This document shows positions 10,567 to 22,430 of a DNA stretch of 64,000 bases, in pieces. Positions within the stretch are counted from its first letter, which is position 1. Each line of letters begins with the position of its first letter. Origin of the DNA: Uloborus plumipes. Its lineage: Eukaryota; Arthropoda; Arachnida; Araneae; Uloboridae. The notes under the pieces were generated by a model. That model saw only the letters and a program-made list of their open reading frames with translations. It was not told the DNA's origin and made no database searches. Made by a program: the position numbers and the translations under genes. The stretch covers positions 104,956 through 168,955 of the forward strand of contig JAXGGA010001110.1 of assembly GCA_038373865.1 (NCBI GenBank), read 5' to 3'.

Positions 10567-13547
10567 TTAATATTATAGAAAATAAATTTAAAAAAAGTAC
10601 TGAAATGCTCTTCTAATAGGAAAAAGAATTTTTGCATCGTATCCCAAAATTTTCATTCAAATTGTGCATCAGCTAGTCACAATTCGTTAAAGATGGTTGA
10701 CGATTAATCAACATCCTCTTGCAATTGAAGGTAAAAAGGAACGCAATTTGTAAATTATTTCCCTTTAATGGATGCTTTCGAAATCTTTTGTACTTCCTTT
10801 TATGAAATTCCAAAGCGTATTAAATAACGAAATGATGTTTTAAAGATTTTTTTAAAAGTTAATATCCGTTTTCTGTGGTATAACTGTTATTAGTCACTTG
10901 TGATCATTATTTTCTGTTTTTATGAATCACTACTGTTGTAATGAAAATGTTGTCTTGCACAACTGTAAGTAACTTATACTGACTTCATAGGAGTGCTGGA
11001 GTCATTTAAATGTAATATTTTGACTAAAATATCATATTTTTGCTTTTGAGCTTTATGCTATTGTTTCCCGCTTGAAAAAATGATATTGTGTATGTGATAA
11101 ATAGCTTGCTAAGGGGATGGTTCCAGAATCCATGCAATTCCTTTAAAGTTCAAAAGTTACTCTTTGGTGAAGGAAGTTCCCATTTGTCAGAAGTGTTTTT
11201 TAAACAATTTCAGATGACTAAGCTACATCAAAATTAAATTATAAACTTATGTACCCAGTTTTTTTTTTTTTTTTTCAACTTATACAATATAGTCACCATC
11301 CTGTATTACTTCAGCGAGGAATTTCTTTTTACGTCTTAGCATGTAATGCGGGTTAAATGATTTCAAAATAAGATTTTCCGGATCCCCCCCCCTTCCCCAA
11401 GGAGTGAGACTTTCCTCCTTGACTAATTTTGGAGCTCATTCTGTGCCTCATTATCGCAAAATGTTAGTCAAATTTTCACTAAGGGCAAAGTGATGATTCG
11501 GTATTTTGAAATGACGTAGAAATCTCATCAATTTGTCCGTGGTAAAACCAGATTTTTATCGATGGTTATTTCATGCACAAAAGCAGCTACTAAATTTTTG
11601 TATCTTGGAAGTGTTTTTCTAATATTTAACTTCGATCTGAAATATCTAATATTAATTTAAATTAACATTTCTTTGATTTATATTTTCGCTTTCATAACAT
11701 TCGCATATTTTATAAAATGATATTGAAAGGTTCGTATTTTAATTTTCTATCTGACACAACCCGTACAAGTAATATTTAAGTTAACAGAGAAGGCTATTAC
11801 CCAAAAAGGTTATGCAATTTGTATCTTAACAATATCTTTAAACCTTTATCTGTTTAATCATAATAAAAATGGAATGTTACGCTGTCTCATTAAAGAAGTA
11901 AACATGAGATATTTTCCAGTATTATGTTCCTGACAGCTAATTAATTGCGATCGGACTCTGAAGAAACACGTGTTTTTTTATGCACCGTTTGTTTTGTAAC
12001 TGTTGAAATATCACACATCTCATTGCAGTAATACAAATTTAATTTCTGTTGAATATACCTTCAAAAAACTAGATGAACTCTTTTATTCTTGTGTAATTGG
12101 CAAAATCTTTTTCTTATTGCTCACTGCTCAGTATCAAATGCTCAGCTTTTGATGTGCTATTGACAATGCGAAGTTCACTTCCACTTTAACGTATAAAAGA
12201 TTCATCCGCCCGTCACCTTTCACCCCAAAAAAATCTCTTTGCTCTATTAATTTTGCCTCCCAATTGAATGGAAAGCATTGCATTCAAATATAATTCATAA
12301 TAAAAATGAGGCAACGCTTTATGTTATTACACATTGCGCAACGTGTTTGCATTTAAAGATAACATAGTTACACCTGTCGATTATAATTAGGTGCATTTTA
12401 AGAAAATTGTACACTGCATTCAAGTCAATTCGAACCTTGTTCGTATTTGGATTTTTCAGACCGTTTCTGCGGATGTGTAATATCAAGAATGAATTAACGA
12501 TGGGGAAGGAAGTAAAAAATGAAGAATCAGAAAAAAAGTGGTAAATTTGCTTCACAGACGTTTGTTCATTGAGCAAAGTTTCAAATAATAATAAATTCTG
12601 GTACTATGCAAGGATTAAAAAACTAAATCTCAAAAATATAAGTGTCTAATTAATGTGAGCATTTCAATTTCCTAGAAACTTGGAAATATGTTTGATGTTT
12701 AGGCCTTTGTCGAAAATATCTTTGTGGATGATGTCGGCGCCAGAAAGAGTAAACCGTATTTGAAGAATATAGAAGTCTTTAATATCATTGTAGGCTTGCA
12801 AGTAATCAAATTTGGTAACAAATCCGCGAAGATGATTAGAGCTAAATCTAGGGCTGATAAATGTATTTTTTATTGTTATTATTTAATACTGCAATGGAAA
12901 GAAAATTAAAATAAATGTAGAATTTCTTTTTTCATCTCCAAAAAAAAGAACACTTAATTTTTATTGTACTTCGAGTACGTGAACATTAACAAATCAATAA
13001 AATTTGATCTACCATTTATAAAACTGATTCAAGACACAAACACATAAGCATGAATTTTATAAGACTTTTGTCTGCGTTTGAAGTTACGAATAAGTTTTTG
13101 CTGGAAAATAATTTCACTTTCATTGCAGTACCATTCATCATAACTATGTTAACTACCCTTGATCGTAACTCTGTTAATCATAGTTTGAACTGCCCGATTT
13201 AACTTGCATTATTATTTATTTTCTTTGGTACTGCCAAATTTATACTTCATACTGTCCTTGCTGCTATTTTATTTCTAATGCGACTTTCTTTGATCACACC
13301 ATCATTTTTTACATGGATGCCATATTATACCAGTCATAACTGCTTTTGATATCTTAGCTCGTAACACTAGAATCATCACAAGGAGGGGTAGATAAGATAA
13401 GCTGAGAAAATAGCAGAGAATAAAGATAAAATCTGCTTTATAATGTAGCAAAAGGGGTTCTTGTTCTCCTTTGCTCTTTGTTCAAGAAATTTTATGTTGA
13501 ACGTGTGTTTATGTCCTTTGTTAGGTTGAATATTTGCCTTTTATTTG
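10567..13547. other. long AT-rich stretch without supported features
   Basis: There is a T-run at about 11260-11275 and a C-run near 11386-11392. Isolated open frames such as 12319-12576 and 12724-12909 have no recognisable domain or codon bias. No terminal-repeat pair was found. Confidence 0.6.
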
Positions 13548-13549
13548 TA

Positions 13550-14714
13550 CAGTCGAGCCCGCTTAATGGAATAGCCAATTTGTCACGGAAAGTTATTCTA
13601 ATAAGCGGGATATTCCATTATCCGGGATTCCATCCACATGACGTTCCAACTTGCATTTAAACCAAGAAAGCATTTAAATTTGCCTTAACCACAAGTATAT
13701 TCATCAACAAGTATATAACGATTAACTTTAGACATATTAATTAATGGTAATTTAAATATATTAATTAATAATATTTTAAACATATTGAAATTAAGAAATT
13801 CAATTAAAAATGACCTTATTAAATGACCAGGAACGTTACAAGCCCGTTTCTCAGCAAACCAGCTAGGGAGAGCAGCATCTTCAACTTCTGATTCTTTACC
13901 TGTGTATTTTCTCTTTTGATTAAGGTTTTTGTTTAATTTCCAGTCGTTTAGAATTTTTTCTTTATTTTTCAACAATTTCGAAACTTGAGATTGCGATATC
14001 TCGAACTTTTTTTCAAGTTGTAACTGCGTACATTTACATTAGCATTTGAATATTCAATAAAATTCACTTTTTCTTTCAAAGTACGATCTTTTCGCTTAGA
14101 AGACATTATGAAAAAACAAGCACATGCACAGCCGAAGCAAAATTGGAAAATGATTTCAGAACATCAAAGTAGACTTATCGTTGCGCTTCTCGGAAGAGAT
14201 TCGTCACAGCCTCGTCTTCTTTCCCGGTCCTTTACACCTGTTGGTTTGCCCATTACTCCTTTATTCTCTTATCTCTCCTTTGGGTCCCTAGAGGTAAAGC
14301 TTATTCGAATCTTATTGTTCATTCTCTGAAGCAGAAGGAACGATACACAGTGGGGCCGACAAACAGTATACAACACTAGGGAAACATTCCTTTCAGATTC
14401 CAGGAATCGCTTTTCTTGCCCCTGCACCCTTTCAACGAAGTGACAAAACATTATTTGGAAGCCGTCCATAAGCTTCACAATCATTATTGCTCTTTACTGG
14501 AGGAAAAATCCGGAAAAAAGGGTTGGAAATGGAAGGAGATCGACATCAGCGTGGCTAAAAATTATTCTTTTAACCGGGATTGCTTCCTAACATGATATTC
14601 CTTTAACCGGGAAATTTAACACAGAAATGATTTACTACGGTTCGGGACATTGAAAATATATTACATTAAGCGGGATATTCCATTAACCGATATTCCATTA
14701 AGCGGGTTCGACTG
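13550..14714 (-). mobile_element. internally deleted pogo/Tigger-like transposon
   Basis: The 1165-bp element has termini CAGTCGAGCCCGCTTAATGG (left) and CCATTAAGCGGGTTCGACTG (right), which are inverted copies of each other, and TA at 13548-13549 and 14715-14716. Extra internal copies of the terminal motif (TTAAGCGGGATATTCCATTA) lie near 13592-13625 and 14665-14690. It carries the N-terminal part of a CENP-B/Tigger-type transposase on the minus strand (13685-14106), but there is no room for the DDE catalytic domain. Confidence 0.9.
13685..14106 (-). pseudogene. Tigger-type transposase N-terminus, frameshifted
   Basis: From an ATG at 14106 the frame reads MSSKRKDRTLKEKVNFIEYS. After about residue 26 one frameshift is needed to continue as a CENP-B N-terminal helix-turn-helix (FEISQSQVSKLLKNKEKI) and then the second CENP-B type DNA-binding segment (RKYTGKESEVEDAALPSWFA, followed by EKRACNVP). 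These are the classic DNA-binding modules of pogo/Tigger transposases. Downstream the reading decays into low-complexity sequence and the catalytic DDE domain is missing. The frameshift and 3' deletion make it non-functional. Confidence 0.85.
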
Positions 14715-14953
14715 TAGTTGTATGTTGAAAGTTTGTCGAAATGAAATCGGCTCCTTTGTTTCCTCTTGCATTGCTACTTGTTCTAGCTGTTGGCTTTTCC
14801 GCTGTTAATTTTAATGTTTGATTTTTTGTCACTGCTTACTTACTTTTATAAATAAACAATGTGCTCATGCTACCCCAACTCCTTCACTAGTAGTGGTTTT
14901 ACCATGTCGCTCTTGCAAGGGACCCGCACGACCATAGGAGCCTCGAAGGGGAA

Positions 14954-14981
14954 ATTTTGAATCCCTCGAAGGGGATTCAAA
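14954..14981. repeat. 11-bp hairpin
   Basis: TTTTGAATCCC, a 6-nt TCGAAG loop, then GGGATTCAAAA. It overlaps a short direct duplication of CCTCGAAGGGGA (about 14941 and 14965), so a small local rearrangement built it. Confidence 0.65.
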
Positions 14982-15106
14982 AAATGATAAATATTTGGCA
15001 TAGCTCTGTGATAGACAAAGAGGCCTAAAAATTGAGACAAGTCCGCAAACCTATAATTCCGCACTGCCTCTCACCTAAGTGCACGAACTAAGGTATAAAG
15101 ATTTTA

Positions 15107-15160
15107 TGAACTTTTGGTCACTGAAAATGAAACATTCATTTTCAGTGACCAAAAGTAGTT
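15107..15160. repeat. perfect 22-bp hairpin with 3-nt loop
   Basis: ACTTTTGGTCACTGAAAATG plus AA is followed by a loop of ACA and then the exact reverse complement, ending AGT at about 15155. It is not inside any recognised transposon. Perfect arms with so short a loop suggest a recent intrastrand template switch rather than an old mobile element. Confidence 0.8.
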
Positions 15161-17744
15161 CAAGCAGTTATTTTTCCTTGTTTGTCTGTCCGTCTCCGAT
15201 TTTGTTAAAATTTCATTTAAAGACACAAAGCTTTGTCAGTTTTCAGTTTTATTAATAGCAAATAGCGCTTTGCCTGTAATTGTCGTTACCCAGTTTTTTT
15301 AGATTAATTTTCTCAGTGTAATCACCTAAAATGCTAATTTTATCTGAGAAAAATTGAACGATCGGCATTCTTTTTTATGTCATCTTAATTACATTTAAAT
15401 AAATGATTAGTTGTATCAATATATGAGCGGTTTGTATAGTTAATTGAATAATGTGCCGATTTAATGCATAAAATATTTGGACTTTTGTGAAAGACAACCA
15501 TAAGTAATTATCGCTTATTTCTTTTCAATTTTACTTTTCGTGTGTTGCAAGTTTTGTGTTAATACTTGACAAGAAGCAACCTACGTATTTTAAAAATCTG
15601 TAAATCACAGCAAATTATTCATTTGTCTCCAGACGAATGAGAACACACGTTGTAGCATCTAAATAAATTTCACTTCGAGCGCTAAAACATAAAACTTTCC
15701 TTATAAGTCAACTGAACGTAATTTCACTCTTTATACGATAATGGTTTTCTAGATGTGCATCACTGTGCGACCTTTTCACAAGGGCATGTTTTCTTCGCAG
15801 TCGAAGAGTGATTTCGCCGAATCTAGGTGAAATTTAACAAATTCTTGCCTCAAAAAATGAGATTTATGGAACCGAGTCCCCACCCAACAAAGTGGAAAGG
15901 TGGCCCACTTCGCATCAGTACAGATCGAAAGGCAACTGGAAATTTGACGTTTTCCTACGTGTGCAGAATTCATGCGGAACCGGTTGAAGTTGTTTTCCTG
16001 TCGAAAACTTATGACCAGAAAGTGATTAATGTTACACAATTCTAACTGTTTTCAATGAAATTTCAGGTGCGGATGTAGTCTAAGAGTTTGATCAATAACA
16101 GAAAATTAATTTTTAGAATAATGTTTTGAATCCAGTGCTTGATTTTAAAAAATGGCCAGTTTTTACAATACTTCCATTGTAGAAAATATTGTTCCAGTTT
16201 AAACAATATTTTCTGCATTGTAATGAAAATACTTGAATAAACATCTCTTGGCTTGCTCGGTAGAAAGAAAAGTACCATTATTGTTCCTACATAAAATTAA
16301 TTTTAGTTATTGGGGGAAAAATAAACTTTTTATCTTGTTTGCAAAGAGGTAGGGTTCTTCGAAGAGAAAAATCCACAATTTTGCTTATTTATTTTTGGTT
16401 CTCGAAGTGTTTTTTTTTTACGAAAAACTGATTTAATGTTATAAAAGTTTGTATATACTGAAAATTGTTTTAAATAAGAATTTAATATTTTTGCCAATAT
16501 TAAGAGCACGCATTTTTTTACTTATTTTTAAGTTTGACGAAAAGTTTAATCTGTGCATTTTTCATTAAGACATTTTGTCAAACAAGACGAACATTTCGTG
16601 AGATTTGAAGCTAACGATATAAAAAATAGCTTACTAAAAAATAGCAATATTTTTTTAATTAACACGTTGCCTGCTACATTGTGAGATAATTCGTTGCTTT
16701 TCATTTTAGCTAACGGATTCGACTTTAAGTTAGTTCGTAGGTGATAAATTTGCCATTTTTGTTCGGATTTGAATTAATGTGTGAGTACACTAGAGCATTA
16801 ATATGGATTTTTGGCTTCTGGAGGTACTAGTATGTCAAAACTGAGTGACAAATATTCCGTTTTTTTTCCGTCCGTCCTCCAACTCACATGCAATGAATTT
16901 TTCATAGCTCAGCAGCCAACGTGTTGGCAAAATAAGCAAAAATACTCATAAAAAAAACTAAACAATTGCAAAATTTTTTACGAAAAAAATAATTTTTTTA
17001 TTATTTTTTTACAAAGAGCTAGAGAGTGAAAGTACACCCCGTTTCACCCACCTGATGGCGCCCATGCCGTGCACCCTAAAAGCGCCCCCCCCCCCTAACC
17101 ATCTTTTAATATCTATTTCTAATTTCAATTCCTGTGGGTGAGAATATTTTTTTTCTCCACATTCCCCCCACTTTCGAAATCGCCTCCATGCAAATATGCC
17201 TATGTATACATACACACACGGCATCCTCCATATTGCTCCCATCTCCCAATGTAGGGTGATAACAAAGCCTTTTTAATGCTTCGATGCCTACGTCACTTCA
17301 ATCCCATTGTTATCTCTGTCCGCCTTAATCGGCTTATGACGCCTTCTGGATTGGTGACTTGCGGAAAGCTCTCTCCTCTTCTTTTTTATGGAAAGCAGAG
17401 ACGATGGAAAGTGGTAATGGTAGAATGCCTCTGGTAATTCACTAAATGGAATTCTTTTGTTTTGCGGAGGAAGCTCTGGGGGAGCGGGGAGGTACAAGTC
17501 GATAAAAGAGGACTTTAATAATTTAGATGTCAAAACGGAATCGTATTCGCGTGCTTTCAATTAATGAATCTTGTTTTGAGTAATAATAGGAAAATGGTTT
17601 GTGTTGAGATGTTAAGGGAAATAGCATCGTAAATAAAACATTAACGCACGCATCCTACTGTTCCAGGGTTGTGGACTATTTGACTCTTGCATCTTTCACT
17701 CTAGTTTTGACGTGAATGAATTATTTAACGGTGTCTATTTCATT
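15161..17744. other. AT-rich stretch with two GC-richer islands of unclear nature
   Basis: Most of the stretch is plain AT-rich DNA. Two parts are richer in G+C and in unbroken frames. At 15776-16045 both strands are open for 72-87 codons; the plus frame contains EPSPHPTKWKGGPLRISTDR. At 17288-17560 a minus-strand 90-codon frame contains DLYLPAPPELPPQNKR. Neither matches a family I recognise, and splice-like borders are not convincing, so I do not call them genes. A C-run lies at about 17087-17096. Confidence 0.4.
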
Positions 17745-17985
17745 AGTGCAGCTAGAAATTACTTTATGGAGGGGGGGGGGGGGTCATAAAATAAACTCGG
17801 ATTGAAATAAGTATTTATGTTAAAATCAAGGGATTTGCGGTTGCCTCCAGGGTCACGTCCTGGGGGTTAGGGGGGGGATCATATTATTAATACTAAAATT
17901 TATATAAATTACTGTATTAGGATTGGTATTATCTGTTAAAACTAAGGGTTTGGGGGGGGGGGTGACCTCCCCGCTGTGCACTGGT
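17745..17985. repeat. G-run-rich repeat, possible decayed MITE
   Basis: Three G homopolymers (about 17768-17782, 17870-17877, 17953-17962) punctuate related segments such as ATGTTAAAATCAAGGGATTT and CTGTTAAAACTAAGGGTTTG, an approximate internal duplication of about 120 bp. The ends (AGTGCAGCTAGAAATT and GCTGTGCACTG) hint at inverted termini, but no TSD is seen. Confidence 0.4.
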
Positions 17986-19006
17986 ATCGAGGATGCATTA
18001 AAAAAAAATTTTTTTTCAAGCATTTTTGCTCATAGTGATTGCTGAAATGCATTGAAAATATTTTAATCGTATTTTTGGGTTGCATAGCAGCAATTTAAGA
18101 TGCACTTCTGACAGCATTATCACATCACGGTACACTTATTTTAATGCTACTTTTGAAGATGAAATTGCATAGAAAATTCAGTTACTAATCATTATATTAT
18201 GTTGCACATTTTAAGGGAAAAATAACTAGTTGGAATGCTACAAAATTTGGTGCCACTTACAGTTGAGCTACTACAATCCTAATTGAAAATCAGAACTTGA
18301 AAACGTTATTGTATAAAGCGAATTTTTTTTTTTCTGTGGAACTTTTCAGTATTACCTCATTGTGCTTGATATTGTCATAAAAATTGCCTTTGGCATTGCG
18401 AATGCTTTATTTGCAAATAATGGGAAACATCGTGTTATTTACATGCTGCTTCTTGTTATTTGTAAATAGAATCCGGATAAGGAGGAACTGCATGTTTATG
18501 CTAAAAGAAAAAATATTTTGAACAATCATTGACGTATCACAATAATATTCTGCAATTTCTGCAACTGTTTAGCGATTTCGACTGCTTTTCAAAATGTTTG
18601 CCACTGATTGTTTTATGGCAAATGAATTTCAGCAATTTCAACTGGTTAGTGAAATTTCCAACTTCTATCTCAACGCATTTTATAATAATCGATTGATCTT
18701 TCACGAGTGAGAATTATGTCAGTGACGTAGTATTACGAAACTAAATATTTCCTCAGATATGATTTTTGCTCGGCGATAATAGATGTTGATGCTTAAAAAA
18801 CATGAATCAATCATACCCTTCGGAAACGACCTTCAGTGTTTTGACAAGTAGTCGTTTAAAATTGATAAAACCCAGCGGTTAGTTAATGCTGTTCGGTCAT
18901 TGATTGAGTCGTTGATCTGTACAGGGTAGGTATTTAAATTTTTTTCAAAAAAGGATGGACAAGTGGGTTAACTGAAGCAGCTGAAAATAATACCCGCCCA
19001 AGATTA
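17986..19006. other. AT-rich stretch without supported features
   Basis: No coding, RNA or repeat structure can be defended between the G-rich repeat and the next hAT-like MITE. Confidence 0.55.
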
Positions 19007-19014
19007 CTTAAATC

Positions 19015-19210
19015 CAGGGCCAGATTACTGAATAGGCCAACTAGGCCGTGGCCTAGGTCCTCCTAAATTTAGGGGCCCTCAAATGAGTAAAATTGCTCTT
19101 GTGAATAGCTGAAATAGTTTCATCTAATGCCTAAAATTGTAAAGTCTGAGTGCAGGGGGCCCTAAAAAAGTATTTGGCCTAGGGCCCAGCAACATCTTAA
19201 CCGGGCCCTG
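19015..19210. mobile_element. hAT-like MITE, copy 2 (same family as 8203-8395)
   Basis: The 196-bp element starts CAGGGCCAGATTACTGAATA and ends CTTAACCGGGCCCTG, in opposite orientation to the 8203-8395 copy. Flanking octamers are CTTAAATC (19007-19014) and CTTAACAC (19211-19218), 6 of 8 matching. The more decayed TSD suggests an older insertion than copy 1. It is non-coding. Confidence 0.85.
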
Positions 19211-20669
19211 CTTAACACAAATTGTTATTAAACTTCATATAAATGTGGAAAAATCAATGCTAGAAGTAAGAATTTAAATTTAGACATCACACCCAGATTT
19301 AGTTTCTAGAAATCAAAATTAACAATCAAGGTACCATTTTTAGTGAATCAAGTATATACGTGTGAGAAAATAAACAAGTCTTTTTTACTATCGTCGTAAT
19401 TTAAAAGGCCCTAAATCCAAATTTTGCAGCAATTCATTTTTACTTGATGAATTTTCTTTCCTAGAATTAAATTTCATGCTAGATTTTAAAACTTTTACTC
19501 ACAACACATCTGCGCTATTAATGCTGGCCAACACAAATGTCGGATTAATAATGAAGGAAGTGATTTTAAATTTATCTACTGTGATCGTGTACTTTAAATT
19601 GTTTTAAATAAATGACATGACAGTCCAAAAGAACGACTGAATTCAGCAGTTGGATAGAATTGTTTCATGTTTTATCAGTGTGCATTCAAGCAAGTAGAGT
19701 TGTGTGCACTTTTATCCAAACTGCATTTATTTATTGCCGAGAGAAATATAATTATTTTAAAAATAAAAGTATATCTGCATTCAATTTATTTAAGATGCCA
19801 CAAAAATTACCTTGGTACGCATGCCCCCCCCCCCTCCTCTCTCTCTCTCTCAAAAAAAAAAAAAAATTACTCTTTTTTTTTTTTTTTTTACATTTGGCAA
19901 TCATCAGAAGCATGATATTTTTGTGCAATAGAAAGATAGCGAACGAACTGCAAGCGGATGCAGAACAATTCATTTTGTAATGGAGCGAGACTGCATGGTA
20001 AAGTTCAAAGCAGAACGCGCTTTAAAAGTACAGAACGCATGAACATCTTACTGCTCGCGCGTTCTTTCTGATCCTACTTATTACAAAATTAAGTGTTCTG
20101 TTTTCGCTTTCAGTTCATCCGCCATCTATCCATGATGAAAGTATACCACAACCCTTGAAAAAAAATAACATTGTCAGTTGAATAAAATCATCATAAAGCT
20201 GAAAATTGCAATGCTGAATGCTGTTTCCACTGTCATTTCCAAGGGGTTAAATTTGAGGACCATACGCTTTGCGATTGTGTTTGAAGATTTGCTACGGTTT
20301 TAAATTAAAAAAGAAAAAAAAAAGAACATTTTTTAAACAATGAATTTTTTTTAGCCAATGCGTATTAAGATTCTTATCGTTCGAACATGAGAAAAAAATC
20401 TAATCTTTAAGTTATTTATGTTTGAAAATTTCTAAAATATTTTTTTTTATTTTGGAGACACATGTCACATGGTTCTTAAAAGGGTAAAGCATTAATATTG
20501 TACAGTCGGAGTAAAGACTCATTTATAAGTAACAGCTGTACCTTACTGATATCACCCAGATTTTGCCACTGTACAAAAACGAGTTATGTGAGTACCCTTC
20601 AGCGATTGGTCGTGGCTCTGGAAAAGATTATATTTCAATCCTTGGTGTATTGATAGCCTTAAATTTTAA
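19211..20669. other. AT-rich stretch with homopolymers
   Basis: A C-run followed by (CT)n and long A- and T-runs lies at about 19824-19890; the overlapping open frames of 73-106 codons there are products of these low-complexity tracts. Around 19990-20075 there is a modestly GC-rich patch with the repeated word AGAACGC. No gene is supported. Confidence 0.55.
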
Positions 20670-22430
20670 TTGAAGAGGCAAGTGGATAAAGATGATATGT
20701 GACATTTGAATTTCTCCGATTTATATAAATTCAAATTAGTGTGTGTTCAATTGTACACTGCGATGCAAAAGTTTAGACAAAATGCAAATATGTGAATAAA
20801 AAGAAAACTATTCAACGAAATGCTTTCAAATTTCTACTGCAGGTACACAATATGGCCCCAAATACTTGTCTGGAGTTCTTAAAACTATAACGGGAATCAA
20901 ATTTTGGATATTATAAAAGACATTTTTTTTACATTGTTGCAAAAGTTTAGACAATAGTCAGATTTTATGCAAATATCCCCATGAAATGTGATTGGTGGAG
21001 GAAATGCGGGACTGTATTATTCATTTATAAAGTGCAAAGATTGCGGAATAAATAATCAAAATATCAAAAGCTCATTAGTTCACATGTAAAGAAGATGAGA
21101 AAGTTTGGAAGCCGAAATTTGAAAATGAACCTACTTTATTAATTTTTTGTCTTTATGGTAGTACATTGTTTTTTACTTTATGGAGAGCAAATTCAGACAT
21201 GCGTATCGATCAAAAAGTCCAAGAAAAATTATATTTTTTAAGGATGAAGGAATTGAAAAAAACGGATCAGACTGACGATTCGCCCCTTAATCCTACAAAA
21301 CTTCAACTTGGGTGAAAAACAGCACGTGACAGCATAGGTAGATGAACAACTGAATCGGAATGCATAAAAAAACAAAGAATTGTGCCTGAGCCTTTTCGGA
21401 CAGAGTGTCCCAAATAAGCCAGATTTTAATGTGAAAAGCAGCATATGTATCATCGTGACTAAAAAATGAATGAGAGTCTTTGATAAAAATTATTAAAATT
21501 GGGATGACCTAGATGGATTTTAATTCTTTTCGCGGGACTTGAGAAATATCCAATGATCATATGCTGTGCTGCTTTTACCAATAAAATCTGGCTTATTTGG
21601 GACACTCTGTTCGAAAAGGCTCAAGCACAATTCTTTGGTTTTTTTATGCATTCCGATTCAATTGTTCATCAACTTATGCTGTCACATGCTGTTTTTGACC
21701 CAAGTTGAAGTTTTGTAGGATTAAGGGGCAAATCGTCAGTTAGAGCCGTTTTTTCAATTCCTTCATCTTTAAGAAATATATTTTTTCTTGGTTTTTTGAT
21801 CGATACGCATGTCTGAATTTGCTCTCCACAAAGTAAAAAACCACGTACTACCATACTAGAGCCGATTTAAAAGACAAAACATTAATAAAGTAGGTTCATT
21901 TTCAAATTTCGGCTTAAAAACTTTCTCATCTTCTTTACACGAGGACTACAGAGCTTTTGAGATTTTGATTATTTATTCAGCAATCTCTGCACTTTATAAA
22001 TGAATAATAAAGTCCCGCTTTTCCTCCACCAATCACATTTCAAGGGATATTTGCATAAAATCTGACTATTGTCTAAACTTTTGCAACAATGTAAAAAAAT
22101 GTCTTTTGTAATATCCAACATTTGATTCCAGTTATAGTTTTAAGAACTCCCGACACGTATTTGGGACCATATTGTGTACCTGCAGTAGAAATTTGAAAGC
22201 ATTTCGTTGAATTGTTTTGTTTTTATTCACATATTTGCCATTGGTCTAAACTTTTACATCGCAGTGTATTAACTCACATACACCGTTGAAGGGGCAAGTG
22301 ATTGAAAATTATGTGACAATTTTTTAAATTTCTAGAAAAAGCTTTAAAAAAATTACCTTTTTTCACCTTCATCCATGGTATAAAGTAAGCTTTTCCAAAA
22401 TTGTCCACCTTTATCCACTTGCCCCTTCAA
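20670..22430. mobile_element. MITE family with TTGAAGGGGCAAGTG termini, split by a Tc1-like insertion
   Basis: TTGAAGAGGCAAGTGGATAA starts at 20670. TTGAAGGGGCAAGTGATTG starts at 22286. The inverted partner TTATCCACTTGCCCCTTCAA ends at 22430. The last two bound a 145-bp MITE. The first is a related left end that continues for about 85 bp up to the TA where the foldback element 20756-22266 inserted. I read this as a dimeric or tandem MITE interrupted by the foldback, but a separate truncated copy at 20670 is also possible. Confidence 0.6.
20756..22266. mobile_element. Tc1-like foldback element with IR/DR termini
   Basis: The 1511-bp element starts CACTGCGATGCAAAAGTTTA and ends in the inverted version, with TA at 20754-20755 and 22267-22268. 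Nearly the whole element is one inverted repeat: the left arm (20756-21449) pairs with the right arm (about 21558-22266) around a spacer of about 108 bp. By eye the arms differ at only a few percent of sites. Each arm contains a second, directly repeated internal copy of GCAAAAGTTTAGACAA (20939-20954 and its mirror near 22069-22085). This matches the inner/outer transposase-site layout known from IR/DR-type Tc1 elements. No transposase frame is present. Confidence 0.9.
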
